Shown here: positions 9,557-18,208 of the stretch, in pieces
How positions within the stretch are numbered: the stretch's first letter is position 1
Layout: each line of letters begins with the position of its first letter
DNA from: Ornithinimicrobium humiphilum
GTDB taxonomy: Bacteria > Actinomycetota > Actinomycetes > Actinomycetales > Dermatophilaceae
Direction of reading: 5' to 3'
Assembly (NCBI RefSeq): GCF_006716885.1
Contig: NZ_VFPU01000001.1
Span: forward strand, 1,116,001 to 1,180,000
DNA: 64,000 nucleotides
Notes under the pieces: model-generated
Told to the model about the DNA's origin: nothing
The model's database searches: none
Seen by the model: the letters and a program-made list of their open reading frames with translations, nothing else
Program-made: the position numbers and the translations under genes

Positions 9557-10834
9557 ATGCAGCAACCGCTGGGGACGGTGCGGCCGCCGAGGGGGACGGA
9601 GTCGGCGGCCGGTCAGTCCTGGCTGCTGGCCGAGCTTCCCGCGGACGTGAGCCGGCCGGAGCTGGTGCAGGACGACCTGGTGGTCGAGTCGTTGGGGTGG
9701 ATCTCCCGGGCGGTGTCCGACCTGGAGCGGTCGCGGTTGGTGATGGCCACGGAGGCGGTGGACCGGGGGTTGCACCTTGCCGGGGGGTTCTCGGTGGTGG
9801 ACTGGCTGGCGCTGCGGTGTCCGGACCTGGAGCGGCGGGCGTTGATGGACCTGGCGCGGTTGGCGCAGGCGGGTCGTGAGCCGGTGCACGCGCCGTTGAT
9901 CGAACGCGTCAAGTCCGGTGACATGAGCTTGGCGCGGGCGGCGAGGCTGCACCGGGCGTTGCAGCGGGTCCGGCCGGGCCTGCCACCGGAGGAGTACGCC
10001 GCCGCCGTGGAGCTGCTGGCCAAGGCCGGGTCCGACCCGGTGTTCGACGACAAGGACATCGGCAGGATCGTGGACCGGCTCGTCGCGCAGTGCGTGGACG
10101 AGCGGGACCACGAGGCGAAGGCCCGCAAGAAGCACGCGATGCGGGGCATCTACGAGTCGAGCCTGGCGGACGGGTCGGTGAAGCGGTGGATCATCACCTT
10201 CGGTGACGACGCCGACTACGAAGCTGCGAAGGCGATCATCGACTCCCCGCTGGCGGCGCCGGCGTCGCAGGAGGAGCAGGACGCCACCGGTGAGTTCGAC
10301 CTGCGGACCGCGACCCAGCGCAGGTACGACGCGTTCCTGACCGTGATGCGCCGTGGTGTCGCCGGGACCGAGGGGCAGCCGACCACGCCGAAGGCGATGC
10401 TGATGGTGACGTTGGACTTCGAGACGCTCAAGCGTCAGCTGTCCGAGACCGGTGGCCACCTGCCCGGTGTCGGCGCCACCCTCCAGGGCACCCCGCTGCG
10501 GGCCGAGGCGATCCGCAAGCTGGCCTGTGAGGCCGACATCATCCCCGTCGTCCTCGGCGGACCAAGCGAGATCCTCGACCAGGGCCGCCGCAAGCGTCTC
10601 GTCACCCCAGCCCAACGGGTCCGGCTCGCGGCGCGTGACCGGGGGTGCACCATCCCGGGGTGCACCGTGCCCGCGACCTGGTGCGACGCCCACCACGTCA
10701 TCCCCTGGGCGATGGGTGGCCGATCAGACCTGTCGAACTACGCCCTGCTGTGCCCGAGGCACCACACCTTCGTGCACGACCGCAACCTGACGGCGACCGT
10801 GACCGACCTCGGTGTTCGGTGGCACCTGAGATGA
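9557..10834 (+). CDS. DUF222 / HNH endonuclease family protein
   Basis: The 425-residue protein has an N-terminal DUF222 helical region and a C-terminal HNH nuclease motif: CTIPGCTVPATWCDAHHVIP, GGRSDLSNYALLCPRHHTFVH, with paired cysteines, the catalytic DAHH and the final HH. This is the actinobacterial family (related to the mycobacterial 13E12 repeat proteins) that usually occurs in several copies per genome, with unknown biological role. The ATG at 9557 is used because DUF222 homology begins just after it and a TATGAT box lies 6 nt upstream; the longer frame starting at 9416 has no such support. Leucine TTG and glycine GGG codons are clearly commoner in the 5' half than in neighbouring genes, which fits transfer. 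Confidence 0.88.
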   Translation: MQQPLGTVRPPRGTESAAGQSWLLAELPADVSRPELVQDDLVVESLGWISRAVSDLERSRLVMATEAVDRGLHLAGGFSVVDWLALRCPDLERRALMDLARLAQAGREPVHAPLIERVKSGDMSLARAARLHRALQRVRPGLPPEEYAAAVELLAKAGSDPVFDDKDIGRIVDRLVAQCVDERDHEAKARKKHAMRGIYESSLADGSVKRWIITFGDDADYEAAKAIIDSPLAAPASQEEQDATGEFDLRTATQRRYDAFLTVMRRGVAGTEGQPTTPKAMLMVTLDFETLKRQLSETGGHLPGVGATLQGTPLRAEAIRKLACEADIIPVVLGGPSEILDQGRRKRLVTPAQRVRLAARDRGCTIPGCTVPATWCDAHHVIPWAMGGRSDLSNYALLCPRHHTFVHDRNLTATVTDLGVRWHLR

Positions 10835-10927
10835 CCCCGCCCCGAGCCCGGCCCGAGGCGGCCGGGCGATCAGGCATGTCCGGCATGCACCAGGGAGCCT
10901 CGCGGCCCGCCGCCGGCCTGGCCGGAG

Positions 10928-10996
10928 CCCGGCGGTGGTGCGGCGCCCCGACGCCTGGCCGGGGCCCAGCGGTGGTGTGGCGCCCCGACGCCCGGC
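10928..10996. repeat. Imperfect direct repeat, 37-base period
   Basis: GCGGTGGTGCGGCGCCCCG (10932 onward) recurs with one change from 10969, each flanked by CCC on the left and GACGCC on the right. It lies in the 193-base gap after the HNH gene, which otherwise holds no gene I can support. Confidence 0.6.
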
Positions 10997-11027
10997 GTGA
11001 GCGGTTTCCGGCCGCGGCCGAGGAGCA

Positions 11028-12194
11028 TCAACGCCGGGTGCGAGCGCTACCCACTGCGGGGACCAACCTGGTCGCGTAGCTCACCAGCTGCTCGAGCGGC
11101 CCCTTGACCGGCACCGCGGCGAACATCGCCCCGACCACCAGGGCGAAGAGCGAGTGGATCACGAAGGGCATGGTGCCGTGCACCCCGAGCGCGGTGGCGA
11201 GGACGAGCACGTGCGTGGAGTAGAGCGTGAGCGTCATGGACCCGGCGCCCGCGATCACCCGCCACGGCACCGACGGCGTCGACCCCACGAGCCAGAGCGC
11301 CAGGCCGAGCACGAGCAGCGCCGTGCCGGTCGTGTGCACCAGGTCCACGACGCTGCCGCTGTGGGGTGCCCAGACGCCCAGCCACCATGCCGTCCCGGTC
11401 GGGTGGATGCCGAAGAATCCCGACTGCATCTGCACCACGAGCTCGTCCCAGCCGTCCACAGGGCGGCGTGGGTGCTGGAGCAGGACGGCGCGCACCGACG
11501 CCGACGAGGTGACCAGGTTCGAGACCACCAGCGCCAGCAACGCCAGCAGGGCGCCGACCACCACGAGCCCGGGGCCCACCAGCCGACGCCGCAGGTCGAG
11601 CCGCCCCACCGCCATACCTGCGAAGAGGTAGGTCGCCCAGGTCAGCACGGGGTAGTAGCCGGTGAGGAGCAGCTCGGTGACGAGCGTCCCGGGCTCGGCG
11701 AGCGAGAGGAGGTTGGGCACGATCTTGGGCGGAGCCACGATCTCGCGCCGAAGCAGCAGACTGACCACCGGGGACACCAGCGCCCACCCGGCGGCGAGCA
11801 CGGCGAGCGAACTCGCACGCCAGGTCAGCACGGGGAGGGCGCAGAGGAAGAGCACGCCGTAGCAGGTGAGGATCACCGCCACACCCGAGTCGAAGGACCC
11901 GAGCACCAGCCCCAGCACCGCGATGACGCCGGCCCGGACCGCGAGCCGGGCCCGTGCGGTGCGCGGATCGGTCGAGGCGTCCCTGGTCACCAGCGCGATG
12001 CCCACGCCGGCGAGCACCGCGAAGAGGGCCGACGAGCGACCGGCCACCACCTGGAAGAGCGGCTCGACCGTCTCCCCGTCGGGCGAGGCCGGCACCAGGT
12101 GCGCCGCGAACATGCCGAGCAGCGCGAGCATGCGGGCCAGATCGACACCCACCACCCGGTCGCGAGCGCGGGGGAGGGCGGCGGCGGACGGCAT
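11028..12194 (-). CDS. DUF418/acyltransferase-like multi-pass membrane protein
   Basis: This is a 388-residue integral membrane protein with about ten hydrophobic helices. It opens RDRVVGVDLARMLALLGMFA, the pattern seen in DUF418 and DUF1624 (HGSNAT-like) membrane proteins: RxxxxDxxRG followed by an LGM helix. GRSSALFAVLAGVGIAL and a C-terminal GSMTLTLYSTHVLVL also match that group, some members of which acetylate or acylate glycans across the membrane. The ATG at 12194 is chosen because the upstream in-frame extension is low-complexity shadow sequence. It may be the last gene of the leftward azlC-azlD transcript, 58 bases beyond azlD. The substrate is unknown. Confidence 0.75.
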   Translation of the reverse strand: MPSAAALPRARDRVVGVDLARMLALLGMFAAHLVPASPDGETVEPLFQVVAGRSSALFAVLAGVGIALVTRDASTDPRTARARLAVRAGVIAVLGLVLGSFDSGVAVILTCYGVLFLCALPVLTWRASSLAVLAAGWALVSPVVSLLLRREIVAPPKIVPNLLSLAEPGTLVTELLLTGYYPVLTWATYLFAGMAVGRLDLRRRLVGPGLVVVGALLALLALVVSNLVTSSASVRAVLLQHPRRPVDGWDELVVQMQSGFFGIHPTGTAWWLGVWAPHSGSVVDLVHTTGTALLVLGLALWLVGSTPSVPWRVIAGAGSMTLTLYSTHVLVLATALGVHGTMPFVIHSLFALVVGAMFAAVPVKGPLEQLVSYATRLVPAVGSARTRR

Positions 12195-12252
12195 GGTCAG
12201 CAGTCTGCCGGACGCGCGCTGCTCGGCCGACGAACGCCCGGGTGCGCGCTGC

Positions 12253-12561
12253 TCAGCCGACGAGCGCCCGGACCAGTGCGGCGGCCACGGCGGCAGAGGC
12301 GACGACCACGAGGAACGGCGCCCGCAGCAGCAGCGCCACGACCGCCACCACGATCCCGACCGCACGCGCGTCGAGCGTGGGGATCCCGTCGGAGAGGAAC
12401 CCCTGCGTGATCACCAGCGACGACAGCAGCGCCACGGTGAGCAGCGGCACGACCCGCTCGATCCACGGCACCTCGAGCACGCGCTCGGGCACGAGGTAGC
12501 CGCCGAGCTTGATGAGGTAGGCGAGGAGCCCCGCGGCCAGAACCGCGATCCACAGCGTCAT
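12253..12561 (-). CDS. azlD: AzlD family branched-chain amino acid exporter, small subunit
   Basis: The product is a 102-residue, four-helix membrane protein starting [20 protein letters not shown] with PLLTVALLSSLVI and VALLLRAPFLVVV, the AzlD pattern. AzlD pairs with AzlC to form an exporter for branched-chain amino acids or analogues (4-azaleucine resistance in Bacillus). The ATG overlaps the azlC stop by four bases (ATGA), so the two are translationally coupled, and the length is normal for the family. Confidence 0.9.
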   Translation of the reverse strand: MTLWIAVLAAGLLAYLIKLGGYLVPERVLEVPWIERVVPLLTVALLSSLVITQGFLSDGIPTLDARAVGIVVAVVALLLRAPFLVVVASAAVAAALVRALVG

Positions 12562-13436
12562 GCCGTCGGCCCTCCGTCGCGGGCTGCCCGGTCGTCGTCA
12601 CCGTGGTGCGCCGTGGAGTGGTGGTCCGCGTCGCCCGTGTGGTCGTGGGTATGCCGTGCCGCGTCCCGGAGGACGGGCCGCGTGGCGGACGCGTCGTCGG
12701 TGCCGTCGCCGGTGTCGCGACCGAGGTCGCGCAGCCCGATGAGGACGGCTGCGGAGGCGCCGATCAGCACCTCGACGCCGGTGGGGACGAAGGGCGCGGA
12801 CACGAGCGTGAGGACCATGGCCAGTGCTGCCGTGGCGATCGGCCCGGTGCGGCCCTTCGCGCCGCGGGCGAACAGCCGGGGCCAGACGAGGGCGACGAAG
12901 GCCGCGGCGGCGGCCGCGTCCAGGCCGTAGTCACGCGGGTCGCCCATCGCCTCGCCCGCCAGCGCGCCGACGACCGTGGTCGACTGCCAGACCACGAAGA
13001 GCCCGATCCCCGTGGTCCAGAAGCCGATCCGGGAGTCGCGCTGGGTCGGCTGGGCCAGCGCGACAGCGGTGGACTCGTCGATGGTCAGGTGCGCGTTGAT
13101 CGGCAGCAGCCGCGGCCCGGGGCGCAGGCGCCGCGACAGCTCCAGGCCGTAGAACCCGTTGCGCAGGCCGAGCAGCGTGGAGGTCGCCACGGCCGCCAGC
13201 GGACCGCCACCCGCGCCGATGACGCCGTAGAGCGCGAACTGCGAGCCACCGCTGAAGATGAAGAGCGAGGTGACGATCGTCTGCCAGACCGACAGCCCGG
13301 CGGCCACGCCCAGCGCCCCGGCGCTGACGCCGTAGAGGCCGACCAGGCCGACCGCCATACCCTCGCGTGCCGCGGGGGTGCGCCACCAGACCGGGGCCTG
13401 CGCAGCCCCGGCCTCCATGCCCGCAGCCGGGCTCAC
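12558..13436 (-). CDS. azlC: AzlC family branched-chain amino acid exporter, large subunit
   Basis: The 292-residue membrane protein shows the AzlC signature: [36 protein letters not shown] and [15 protein letters not shown], with five to six membrane helices. The GTG at 13436 is preferred because it overlaps the upstream acetyltransferase stop (GTGA); an ATG at 13418 is the alternative. Unusually, the last 40 residues form a hydrophilic His/Asp tail ([21 protein letters not shown]), absent from typical AzlC proteins and able to bind divalent metal. Function is exported amino acid transport by family; metal sensing is speculation. Confidence 0.9.
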   Translation of the reverse strand: MSPAAGMEAGAAQAPVWWRTPAAREGMAVGLVGLYGVSAGALGVAAGLSVWQTIVTSLFIFSGGSQFALYGVIGAGGGPLAAVATSTLLGLRNGFYGLELSRRLRPGPRLLPINAHLTIDESTAVALAQPTQRDSRIGFWTTGIGLFVVWQSTTVVGALAGEAMGDPRDYGLDAAAAAAFVALVWPRLFARGAKGRTGPIATAALAMVLTLVSAPFVPTGVEVLIGASAAVLIGLRDLGRDTGDGTDDASATRPVLRDAARHTHDHTGDADHHSTAHHGDDDRAARDGGPTA

Positions 13437-14086
13437 GGCTGGGTCACCAGGCGCACCTCCCGGGCGGTGCGACCGTCGTCGGAGACGACGCGGTCCCGCC
13501 AGGCGCCGTCGGGCGCGAAGCCCGCCGCCTGCAGGAAGGCGCGCGTGCCCTCCGCATCGGCGAGCACCCACGTCGCCACACCGGTGAGCTCGTCGAAGGC
13601 CGCGCGCAGCGTGTCGATGCCGGCGTTGAGCAGGCGCGAGCCGTGCCCGGCCGCGCGGGCCTCGGGGTGCACACCGCCCTCGTAGATCATGCCGGTGGTG
13701 CCGTGGTCCAGCCCGGGCTCGTCGCCGGCCGGACCGATGGCCAGGTAGCCCACGACCTGCGGGCCGGCGGTGGCCACGAGGAGGCGGTGCCGGCGTGTGG
13801 GCGGGTGCTCCAGCGACTCCTTCCAGCCGGCGGCGAAGCGCGGGCCGGTCAGGGCGTCGAGGATCTCGGGATCGAGCAGCCGGGCGTACTCGTGCCGCCA
13901 GACGAACGCCTGCACCAGGCCGACCGCCGGGGCGTCGTTCGGCCGCGCCGTGCGCACCGCCGCGTCTGCCAGCGGGCCGGGGGCGCCGGCGCCGTGCTCG
14001 AGGCCGTGCGCGTGCCCGTGCGCGTGGCCGTGGTCGGGCCCGTCGGAGGCGTGCGGCTGGGACGAGGGATGTTCGGGGGAGGCCAT
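13433..14086 (-). CDS. GNAT family N-acetyltransferase with His-rich N-terminus
   Basis: The 217-residue protein has an N-terminal His/Gly segment ([15 protein letters not shown], residues about 20-34) followed by a GNAT acetyltransferase domain: VVGYLAIGP..., [20 protein letters not shown] for acetyl-CoA binding, and a C-terminal [11 protein letters not shown]. The acceptor is unknown. It heads the operon with azlC and azlD (GTGA then ATGA overlaps), so it may modify the exported amino acid or analogue before efflux. The ATG at 14086 is chosen because the acetyltransferase domain is complete and the upstream extension is arginine-rich shadow. Confidence 0.82.
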   Translation of the reverse strand: MASPEHPSSQPHASDGPDHGHAHGHAHGLEHGAGAPGPLADAAVRTARPNDAPAVGLVQAFVWRHEYARLLDPEILDALTGPRFAAGWKESLEHPPTRRHRLLVATAGPQVVGYLAIGPAGDEPGLDHGTTGMIYEGGVHPEARAAGHGSRLLNAGIDTLRAAFDELTGVATWVLADAEGTRAFLQAAGFAPDGAWRDRVVSDDGRTAREVRLVTQP

Positions 14087-14140
14087 GGTCCGGCCATTTT
14101 CCCACGCTCCACCTGCCGCTACGGCAGCCGACCCGGACCG

Positions 14141-14214
14141 ACCTGCAGGTTTATGACACGCAGAACGGCGTTCGACGGTTCGGTTGTCACATTTGCTTCT
14201 CGACATGGCACACT
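14141..14214 (+). promoter_or_regulatory. paaA promoter region
   Basis: A perfect 10-bp palindrome ACCTGCAGGT (14141-14150), then TTGTCA (14184-14189) and CACACT (14209-14214), the latter exactly 7 nt before the paaA ATG. TGACA (14154-14158) and TGTCA (14185-14189) form a loose dyad around the -35. Operator role is a guess; no regulator gene is adjacent. Confidence 0.4.
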
Positions 14215-14221
14215 GTCAGTC

Positions 14222-15241
14222 ATGTACGGCAACGACTTCGGGCCCGGCAACGACGCGCCCCTCAACGCTGCGGAGACCGAGGACTACTCCTCCGTCCTCG
14301 AGGAGTACTTCAACGGTCTCATCGAGTCCGACCAGCGCATCGAGCCCCGGGACGCCATGCCGGAGGGCTACCGCCAGACGCTGATCCGCCAGATCGCCCA
14401 GCACGCGCACTCCGAGATCATCGGTATGCAGCCGGAGGGCAACTGGATCACCCGCGCCCCGAGCCTGCGCCGCAAGGCGATCCTCATGGCCAAGGTCCAG
14501 GACGAGGCCGGCCACGGCCTCTACCTCTACTCCGCGGCCGAGACGCTCGGCGTCGACCGCGCCGAGCTGCTGGACAAGCTCCACACGGGCCGTCAGAAGT
14601 ACTCGTCGATCTTCAACTACCCGACCCTGACCTGGGCCGACGTGGGCGCGATCGGCTGGCTCGTCGACGGCGCCGCGATCATGAACCAGGTCCCGCTGTG
14701 CCGGTGCTCCTACGGCCCCTACGCCCGCGCGATGATCCGCGTGTGCAAGGAGGAGTCGTTCCACCAGCGCCAGGGCTTCGAGCTGCTCTGGACGCTGTCG
14801 CAGGGCACCGAGGAGCAGCGCGCGATGCTGCAGGACGCCGCCAACCGCTGGTGGTGGCCGGCGCTGATGATGTTCGGCCCGCCGGACTCCGGCGAGAAGG
14901 CCACCGAGGGCCACACCGCCCAGAACATGGCGTGGGGCATCAAGCGCTTCACCAACGACGACCTGCGTCAGAAGTTCGTCGACATGACCGTGCCGCAGGC
15001 CATCAAGCTCGGCATCACCCTGCCCGACCCCGACCTGCGCTGGAACGAGGAGCGCGGGCACTGGGACTTCGGCGAGATCGACTGGGACGAGTTCTGGCGC
15101 GTGCTGAAGGGGGACGGTCCGTGCAACGCGCAGCGGATCGCCACCCGGGTCGCCGCCCACGAGGAGGGCGCCTGGGTGCGGGAGGCCGCGCTCGCCTACG
15201 CCGACAAGCAGGCCGCCCGCGCGAAGGAGGACGTGGCATGA
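14222..15241 (+). CDS. paaA: Phenylacetyl-CoA epoxidase, catalytic subunit PaaA
   Basis: PaaA is the di-iron oxygenase subunit that epoxidises the aromatic ring of phenylacetyl-CoA, the first ring-activating step of aerobic phenylacetate breakdown. The 339-residue protein has the ferritin-like carboxylate/His ligand sets in [20 protein letters not shown] and [18 protein letters not shown], and other invariants such as [20 protein letters not shown] and [13 protein letters not shown]. The ATG at 14222 gives the usual length, with a -10-like CACACT 7 nt upstream and no Shine-Dalgarno, so it is probably leaderless. It is first in paaABCDE and overlaps paaB by four bases. Confidence 0.97.
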   Translation: MYGNDFGPGNDAPLNAAETEDYSSVLEEYFNGLIESDQRIEPRDAMPEGYRQTLIRQIAQHAHSEIIGMQPEGNWITRAPSLRRKAILMAKVQDEAGHGLYLYSAAETLGVDRAELLDKLHTGRQKYSSIFNYPTLTWADVGAIGWLVDGAAIMNQVPLCRCSYGPYARAMIRVCKEESFHQRQGFELLWTLSQGTEEQRAMLQDAANRWWWPALMMFGPPDSGEKATEGHTAQNMAWGIKRFTNDDLRQKFVDMTVPQAIKLGITLPDPDLRWNEERGHWDFGEIDWDEFWRVLKGDGPCNAQRIATRVAAHEEGAWVREAALAYADKQAARAKEDVA

Positions 15242-15525
15242 GCAGCACCACCTGGCCCCTGTGGGAGGTCTTCGTCCGGGCCCGTCGCGGCCTCTCGCAC
15301 GTGCACGTGGGCTCGCTCCACGCGCCCGACGCCGAGATGGCGCTGCGCAACGCCCGCGACCTCTACACCCGCCGGCAGGAGGGCGTCTCCCTCTGGATCG
15401 TGAAGTCCGAGGACATCACCGCCTCCAGCCCGGAGGAGCGCGACAGCTTCTTCGACCCGGCCGCCGACAAGGTCTACCGCCACCCGACGTTCTACGACGT
15501 CCCCGAGGACGTGGAGTACCTGTGA
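15238..15525 (+). CDS. paaB: Phenylacetyl-CoA epoxidase subunit PaaB
   Basis: The 95-residue PaaB bridges PaaAC heterodimers in the epoxidase complex. It matches the family end to end: [49 protein letters not shown] and the C-terminal [14 protein letters not shown]. The ATG overlaps the paaA stop (ATGA), and its own stop overlaps the paaC GTG, so translation is coupled on both sides. Confidence 0.97.
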   Translation: MSSTTWPLWEVFVRARRGLSHVHVGSLHAPDAEMALRNARDLYTRRQEGVSLWIVKSEDITASSPEERDSFFDPAADKVYRHPTFYDVPEDVEYL

Positions 15526-16340
15526 GCACCGTCGACCACGCGTCGGCCGCCGTCGCCGGCACCCGCGCCCCGGCCGAGCCGGACGCCACCACGCTGCACG
15601 TGCGCTACCTGCTCGGCCTGGGTGACGACGCCCTCGTCTACGCCCAGCGTCTGGGCGAGTGGCTGACCCACGCGCCCCAGATCGAGGAGGACATGGCCCT
15701 CGGCAACGTCGGCCTCGACCTGCTCGGGCAGGCCCGCTCCCTGCTGACCCGCGCCGGCGAGGTCGAGGGCCGCGGCCGCGACGAGGACGCCCTGGCGATG
15801 CTGCGCGACGAGCGCGAGTTCCGCAACGTCCACCTCGTGGAGCGCCCCCGCGGCGACTTCGCCCAGGAGATGGCCCGGATGCTCTGGTTCGCCACCTACC
15901 AGAACGAGCTCTGGACCCGCCTGCTGACCTCCTCCGACGAGACCCTCGCCGCGATCGCGGGCAAGGCCGTCAAGGAGGCCGTCTACCACCGCGACCACGC
16001 GACCCAGTGGGTGCTGCGCCTCGGCGACGGCACCGAGGAGAGCCACCGGCGCATGCAGGCCGGCCTGGAGGCCGTCCACCCCTACGTCGCCGAGCTGGGC
16101 GAGGACCACGACGCCGCCCGCTGGGCCGCAGAGTCCGGGGTCGGCGTGCTGCCCTCCAGCCTCGCCGAGCCGGTCAACGCCTACGTCGCGAGCGTCCTGG
16201 AGCAGGCCACGCTGACGATGCCCGACGCCCCGCGCTGGCACGCCCGCGGCGGCCGGGACGGCATCCACTCCGAGGCGATGGGCTACCTGCTCGCCGAGAT
16301 GCAGCACATCGCGCGGAGCCACCCCGGCGCCACCTGGTGA
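15522..16340 (+). CDS. paaC: Phenylacetyl-CoA epoxidase, structural subunit PaaC
   Basis: PaaC is the second ferritin-like subunit; it lacks a working di-iron site and supports PaaA and docking of the reductase. The 272-residue product has LLGLGDDALVYAQRLGEWL, QIEEDMALGNVGLDLLGQAR, LWFATYQNELW and VKEAVYHRDHATQWVLRLGDG, all typical. The GTG start at 15522 is set by the four-base overlap with the paaB stop. The C-terminus GYLLAEMQHIARSHPGATW is a strongly conserved end. Confidence 0.96.
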   Translation: MSTVDHASAAVAGTRAPAEPDATTLHVRYLLGLGDDALVYAQRLGEWLTHAPQIEEDMALGNVGLDLLGQARSLLTRAGEVEGRGRDEDALAMLRDEREFRNVHLVERPRGDFAQEMARMLWFATYQNELWTRLLTSSDETLAAIAGKAVKEAVYHRDHATQWVLRLGDGTEESHRRMQAGLEAVHPYVAELGEDHDAARWAAESGVGVLPSSLAEPVNAYVASVLEQATLTMPDAPRWHARGGRDGIHSEAMGYLLAEMQHIARSHPGATW

Positions 16341-16354
16341 TCGGAGGAGGGGTG

Positions 16355-16876
16355 ATGGAGGTCCGGGAGCAGAGCCAGACCACCGACGACCTGCTCGCGC
16401 AGGTCGAGCGGGAGGTCCGGTCGGTGCCCGACCCCGAGATCCCGGTCATCACGATCGAGGACCTCGGGGTGGTCCGCGAGGTCGAGCGGATCGACGGCGG
16501 CCTGCGCGTCACCATCACCCCCACCTACTCCGGCTGCCCCGCGATGTCGATGATCGAGGAGGCGGTCCGCCAGGTCGGCCGGCGCCACGGCATGCCCGTG
16601 GAGGTCGTCACGCGCCTGGCCCCCGCCTGGACCACCGACTGGATGAGCGAGCAGGGCCGCGAGTCGCTGCGCCGCTTCGGGATCGCGCCGCCCACCGGGC
16701 AGCGCGCCCACGCCGAGGGGCCGGTGGGCCTGACCCTGCAGCTGCGTGTCGTGAGCTGCCCCCACTGCGGCTCGGACGACACCGAGGAGATCGCCCGCTT
16801 CGGCTCGACCGCGTGCAAGGCCCTGCGCCGCTGCCGGTCGTGCCGCGAGCCCTTCGACGAGTTCAAGACCATCTGA
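16355..16876 (+). CDS. paaD: PaaD, iron-sulfur assembly factor of the epoxidase
   Basis: PaaD matures the metal centres of the phenylacetyl-CoA epoxidase. The 173-residue protein has an N-terminal MIP18/DUF59 domain (VPDPEIPVITIEDLGVVREV, TPTYSGCPAMSMIEE with its conserved Cys) and a C-terminal zinc ribbon CPHCGSDDTEEIARFGSTAC...CRSC. The ATG at 16355 has a good Shine-Dalgarno GGAGGAGG (16343-16350), four bases upstream; a GTG one codon earlier is possible. It follows paaC by 14 bases. Confidence 0.95.
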   Translation: MEVREQSQTTDDLLAQVEREVRSVPDPEIPVITIEDLGVVREVERIDGGLRVTITPTYSGCPAMSMIEEAVRQVGRRHGMPVEVVTRLAPAWTTDWMSEQGRESLRRFGIAPPTGQRAHAEGPVGLTLQLRVVSCPHCGSDDTEEIARFGSTACKALRRCRSCREPFDEFKTI

Positions 16877-16947
16877 CCCACCGCCGGCCGAGCGCCGGTC
16901 CGCACCCCTACCCGGCCCAGGCCCGGTCCGTCCCGAAGGAGACCACG

Positions 16948-18066
16948 TTGGCCCTGATCGAGCAGCCGACGCGTCGGCGCGCCACCTTCCACGACCTCAC
17001 GGTCCGCAGCGTCGACCGCCTCACCGACGACGCGGTGGCGATCTCCTTCGCCGTGCCCGAGGAGCTGCGCGAGGAGTTCACCTTCGAGCCGGGCCAGCAC
17101 CTCACGGTGCGCGCCACCATCGACGGCGAGGACGTCCGCCGCTCCTACTCCTGCTGCATCTCGCGCGGTGAGTCGCAGCGGCGCGGCGAGGTGCGCGTGG
17201 CCTCCGCCCGCGTTCCCGGCGGCGTGATGTCCACCTACCTCAACGAGCAGATCCGTCCCGGCGACACCCTGCAGGTCATGTCGCCGCTCGGCTCCTTCGT
17301 GTGCCCCACCGACCCGACCGCCACCAAGCACCATGTCGGCGTCGCCGCGGGCTCGGGCATCACCCCGGTCCTGTCGCTGCTGACGTCCGTGCTGGAGGAG
17401 GAGCCCGGCTCGCGGGTCACGCTCATCTACGGCAACCGGCGCACCGACTCCGTGATGTTCCTCGAGGAGCTCATGGACCTCAAGAACCGGTTCCCGGCCC
17501 GGTTCAGCCTCTTCATCGTGCTCTCCCGCGAGGGCCAGGAGGTCGAGCTGCTCAGCGGTCGCATCGACCGCGAGAAGTTCGAGGAGTTCCTCGCCACCTT
17601 CGTCCCCGAGGACGAGGTCGACGAGTGGTACCTCTGCGGCCCGTTCGGCATGGTCGAGACCGTCCGTGCGGTGCTGGGGGAGCGCGGCGTCGACCCGCAC
17701 CACGTGCACCACGAGATCTTCCACGTCGACGAGAGCGGTGGCATCGCCCCGCCGCCCGTCGTCGAGGTCGACGAGAGCGCCCCGGCCGAGACCGTCGTCA
17801 CCGTCACCCTCGACGGCCGCACCACCACCGTGCCGATGCCGACGCGGGCCGAGACGATCCTCGACGCCACTCTGCGCGAGCGTCCCGACGCGCCGTTCTC
17901 CTGCACCGGCGGCGTCTGCGGCACCTGCCGCGCCAAGGTGGTCAGCGGCGACGTGCGGATGGACCGCAACTACGCCCTGGAGCCCGACGAGGTGGAGCGC
18001 GGCTACCGGCTCATGTGCCAGTCGCACCCCCTCACGGAGACCGTCGAGATCGACTACGACGCCTGA
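16948..18066 (+). CDS. paaE: Phenylacetyl-CoA epoxidase reductase PaaE
   Basis: PaaE passes electrons from NAD(P)H through FAD and a [2Fe-2S] cluster to PaaA. The 372-residue product contains the flavin domain (RRSYSCCISRG), an NAD(P)H domain (GVAAGSGITPVLSLL, WYLCGPFGMVE) and a C-terminal plant-type ferredoxin with CTGGVCGTCRAK plus a final Cys in LMCQSHP. TTG at 16948 is chosen because GAAGGAG (16935-16941) lies six bases upstream; an upstream frame from 16813 lacks a ribosome site. No paaK, paaG, paaZ or paaJ accompanies this operon, so the lower pathway is elsewhere. A very strong terminator follows. Confidence 0.96.
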   Translation: MALIEQPTRRRATFHDLTVRSVDRLTDDAVAISFAVPEELREEFTFEPGQHLTVRATIDGEDVRRSYSCCISRGESQRRGEVRVASARVPGGVMSTYLNEQIRPGDTLQVMSPLGSFVCPTDPTATKHHVGVAAGSGITPVLSLLTSVLEEEPGSRVTLIYGNRRTDSVMFLEELMDLKNRFPARFSLFIVLSREGQEVELLSGRIDREKFEEFLATFVPEDEVDEWYLCGPFGMVETVRAVLGERGVDPHHVHHEIFHVDESGGIAPPPVVEVDESAPAETVVTVTLDGRTTTVPMPTRAETILDATLRERPDAPFSCTGGVCGTCRAKVVSGDVRMDRNYALEPDEVERGYRLMCQSHPLTETVEIDYDA

Positions 18067-18137
18067 GAACCCGCGTCGGACCCGCCGTCGGGGGGCGGCG
18101 GGAGCGGCGTGCCGCGCCTGCACAGGGTGACGGACCA

Positions 18138-18170
18138 GAAGCGCCCCCGGTGGTCCACCGGGGGCGCTTC
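18138..18170. terminator. Bidirectional terminator between paaE and the DadA-like gene
   Basis: A perfect 16-bp inverted repeat: left arm 18138-18153 (GAAGCGCCCCCGGTGG), one central base, right arm 18155-18170. It separates two convergent genes and should serve both. Confidence 0.8.
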
Positions 18171-18208
18171 GACGTCTGCAGAGGTATGCCGTTCGCCGGC
18201 TCGGCCGC

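Noticed and set aside
14222..18066. Toluene/phenol-type monooxygenase instead of phenylacetyl-CoA epoxidase
   Set aside because: All five subunits match PaaA-PaaE in order, size and motifs, including the PaaD zinc ribbon and PaaB.
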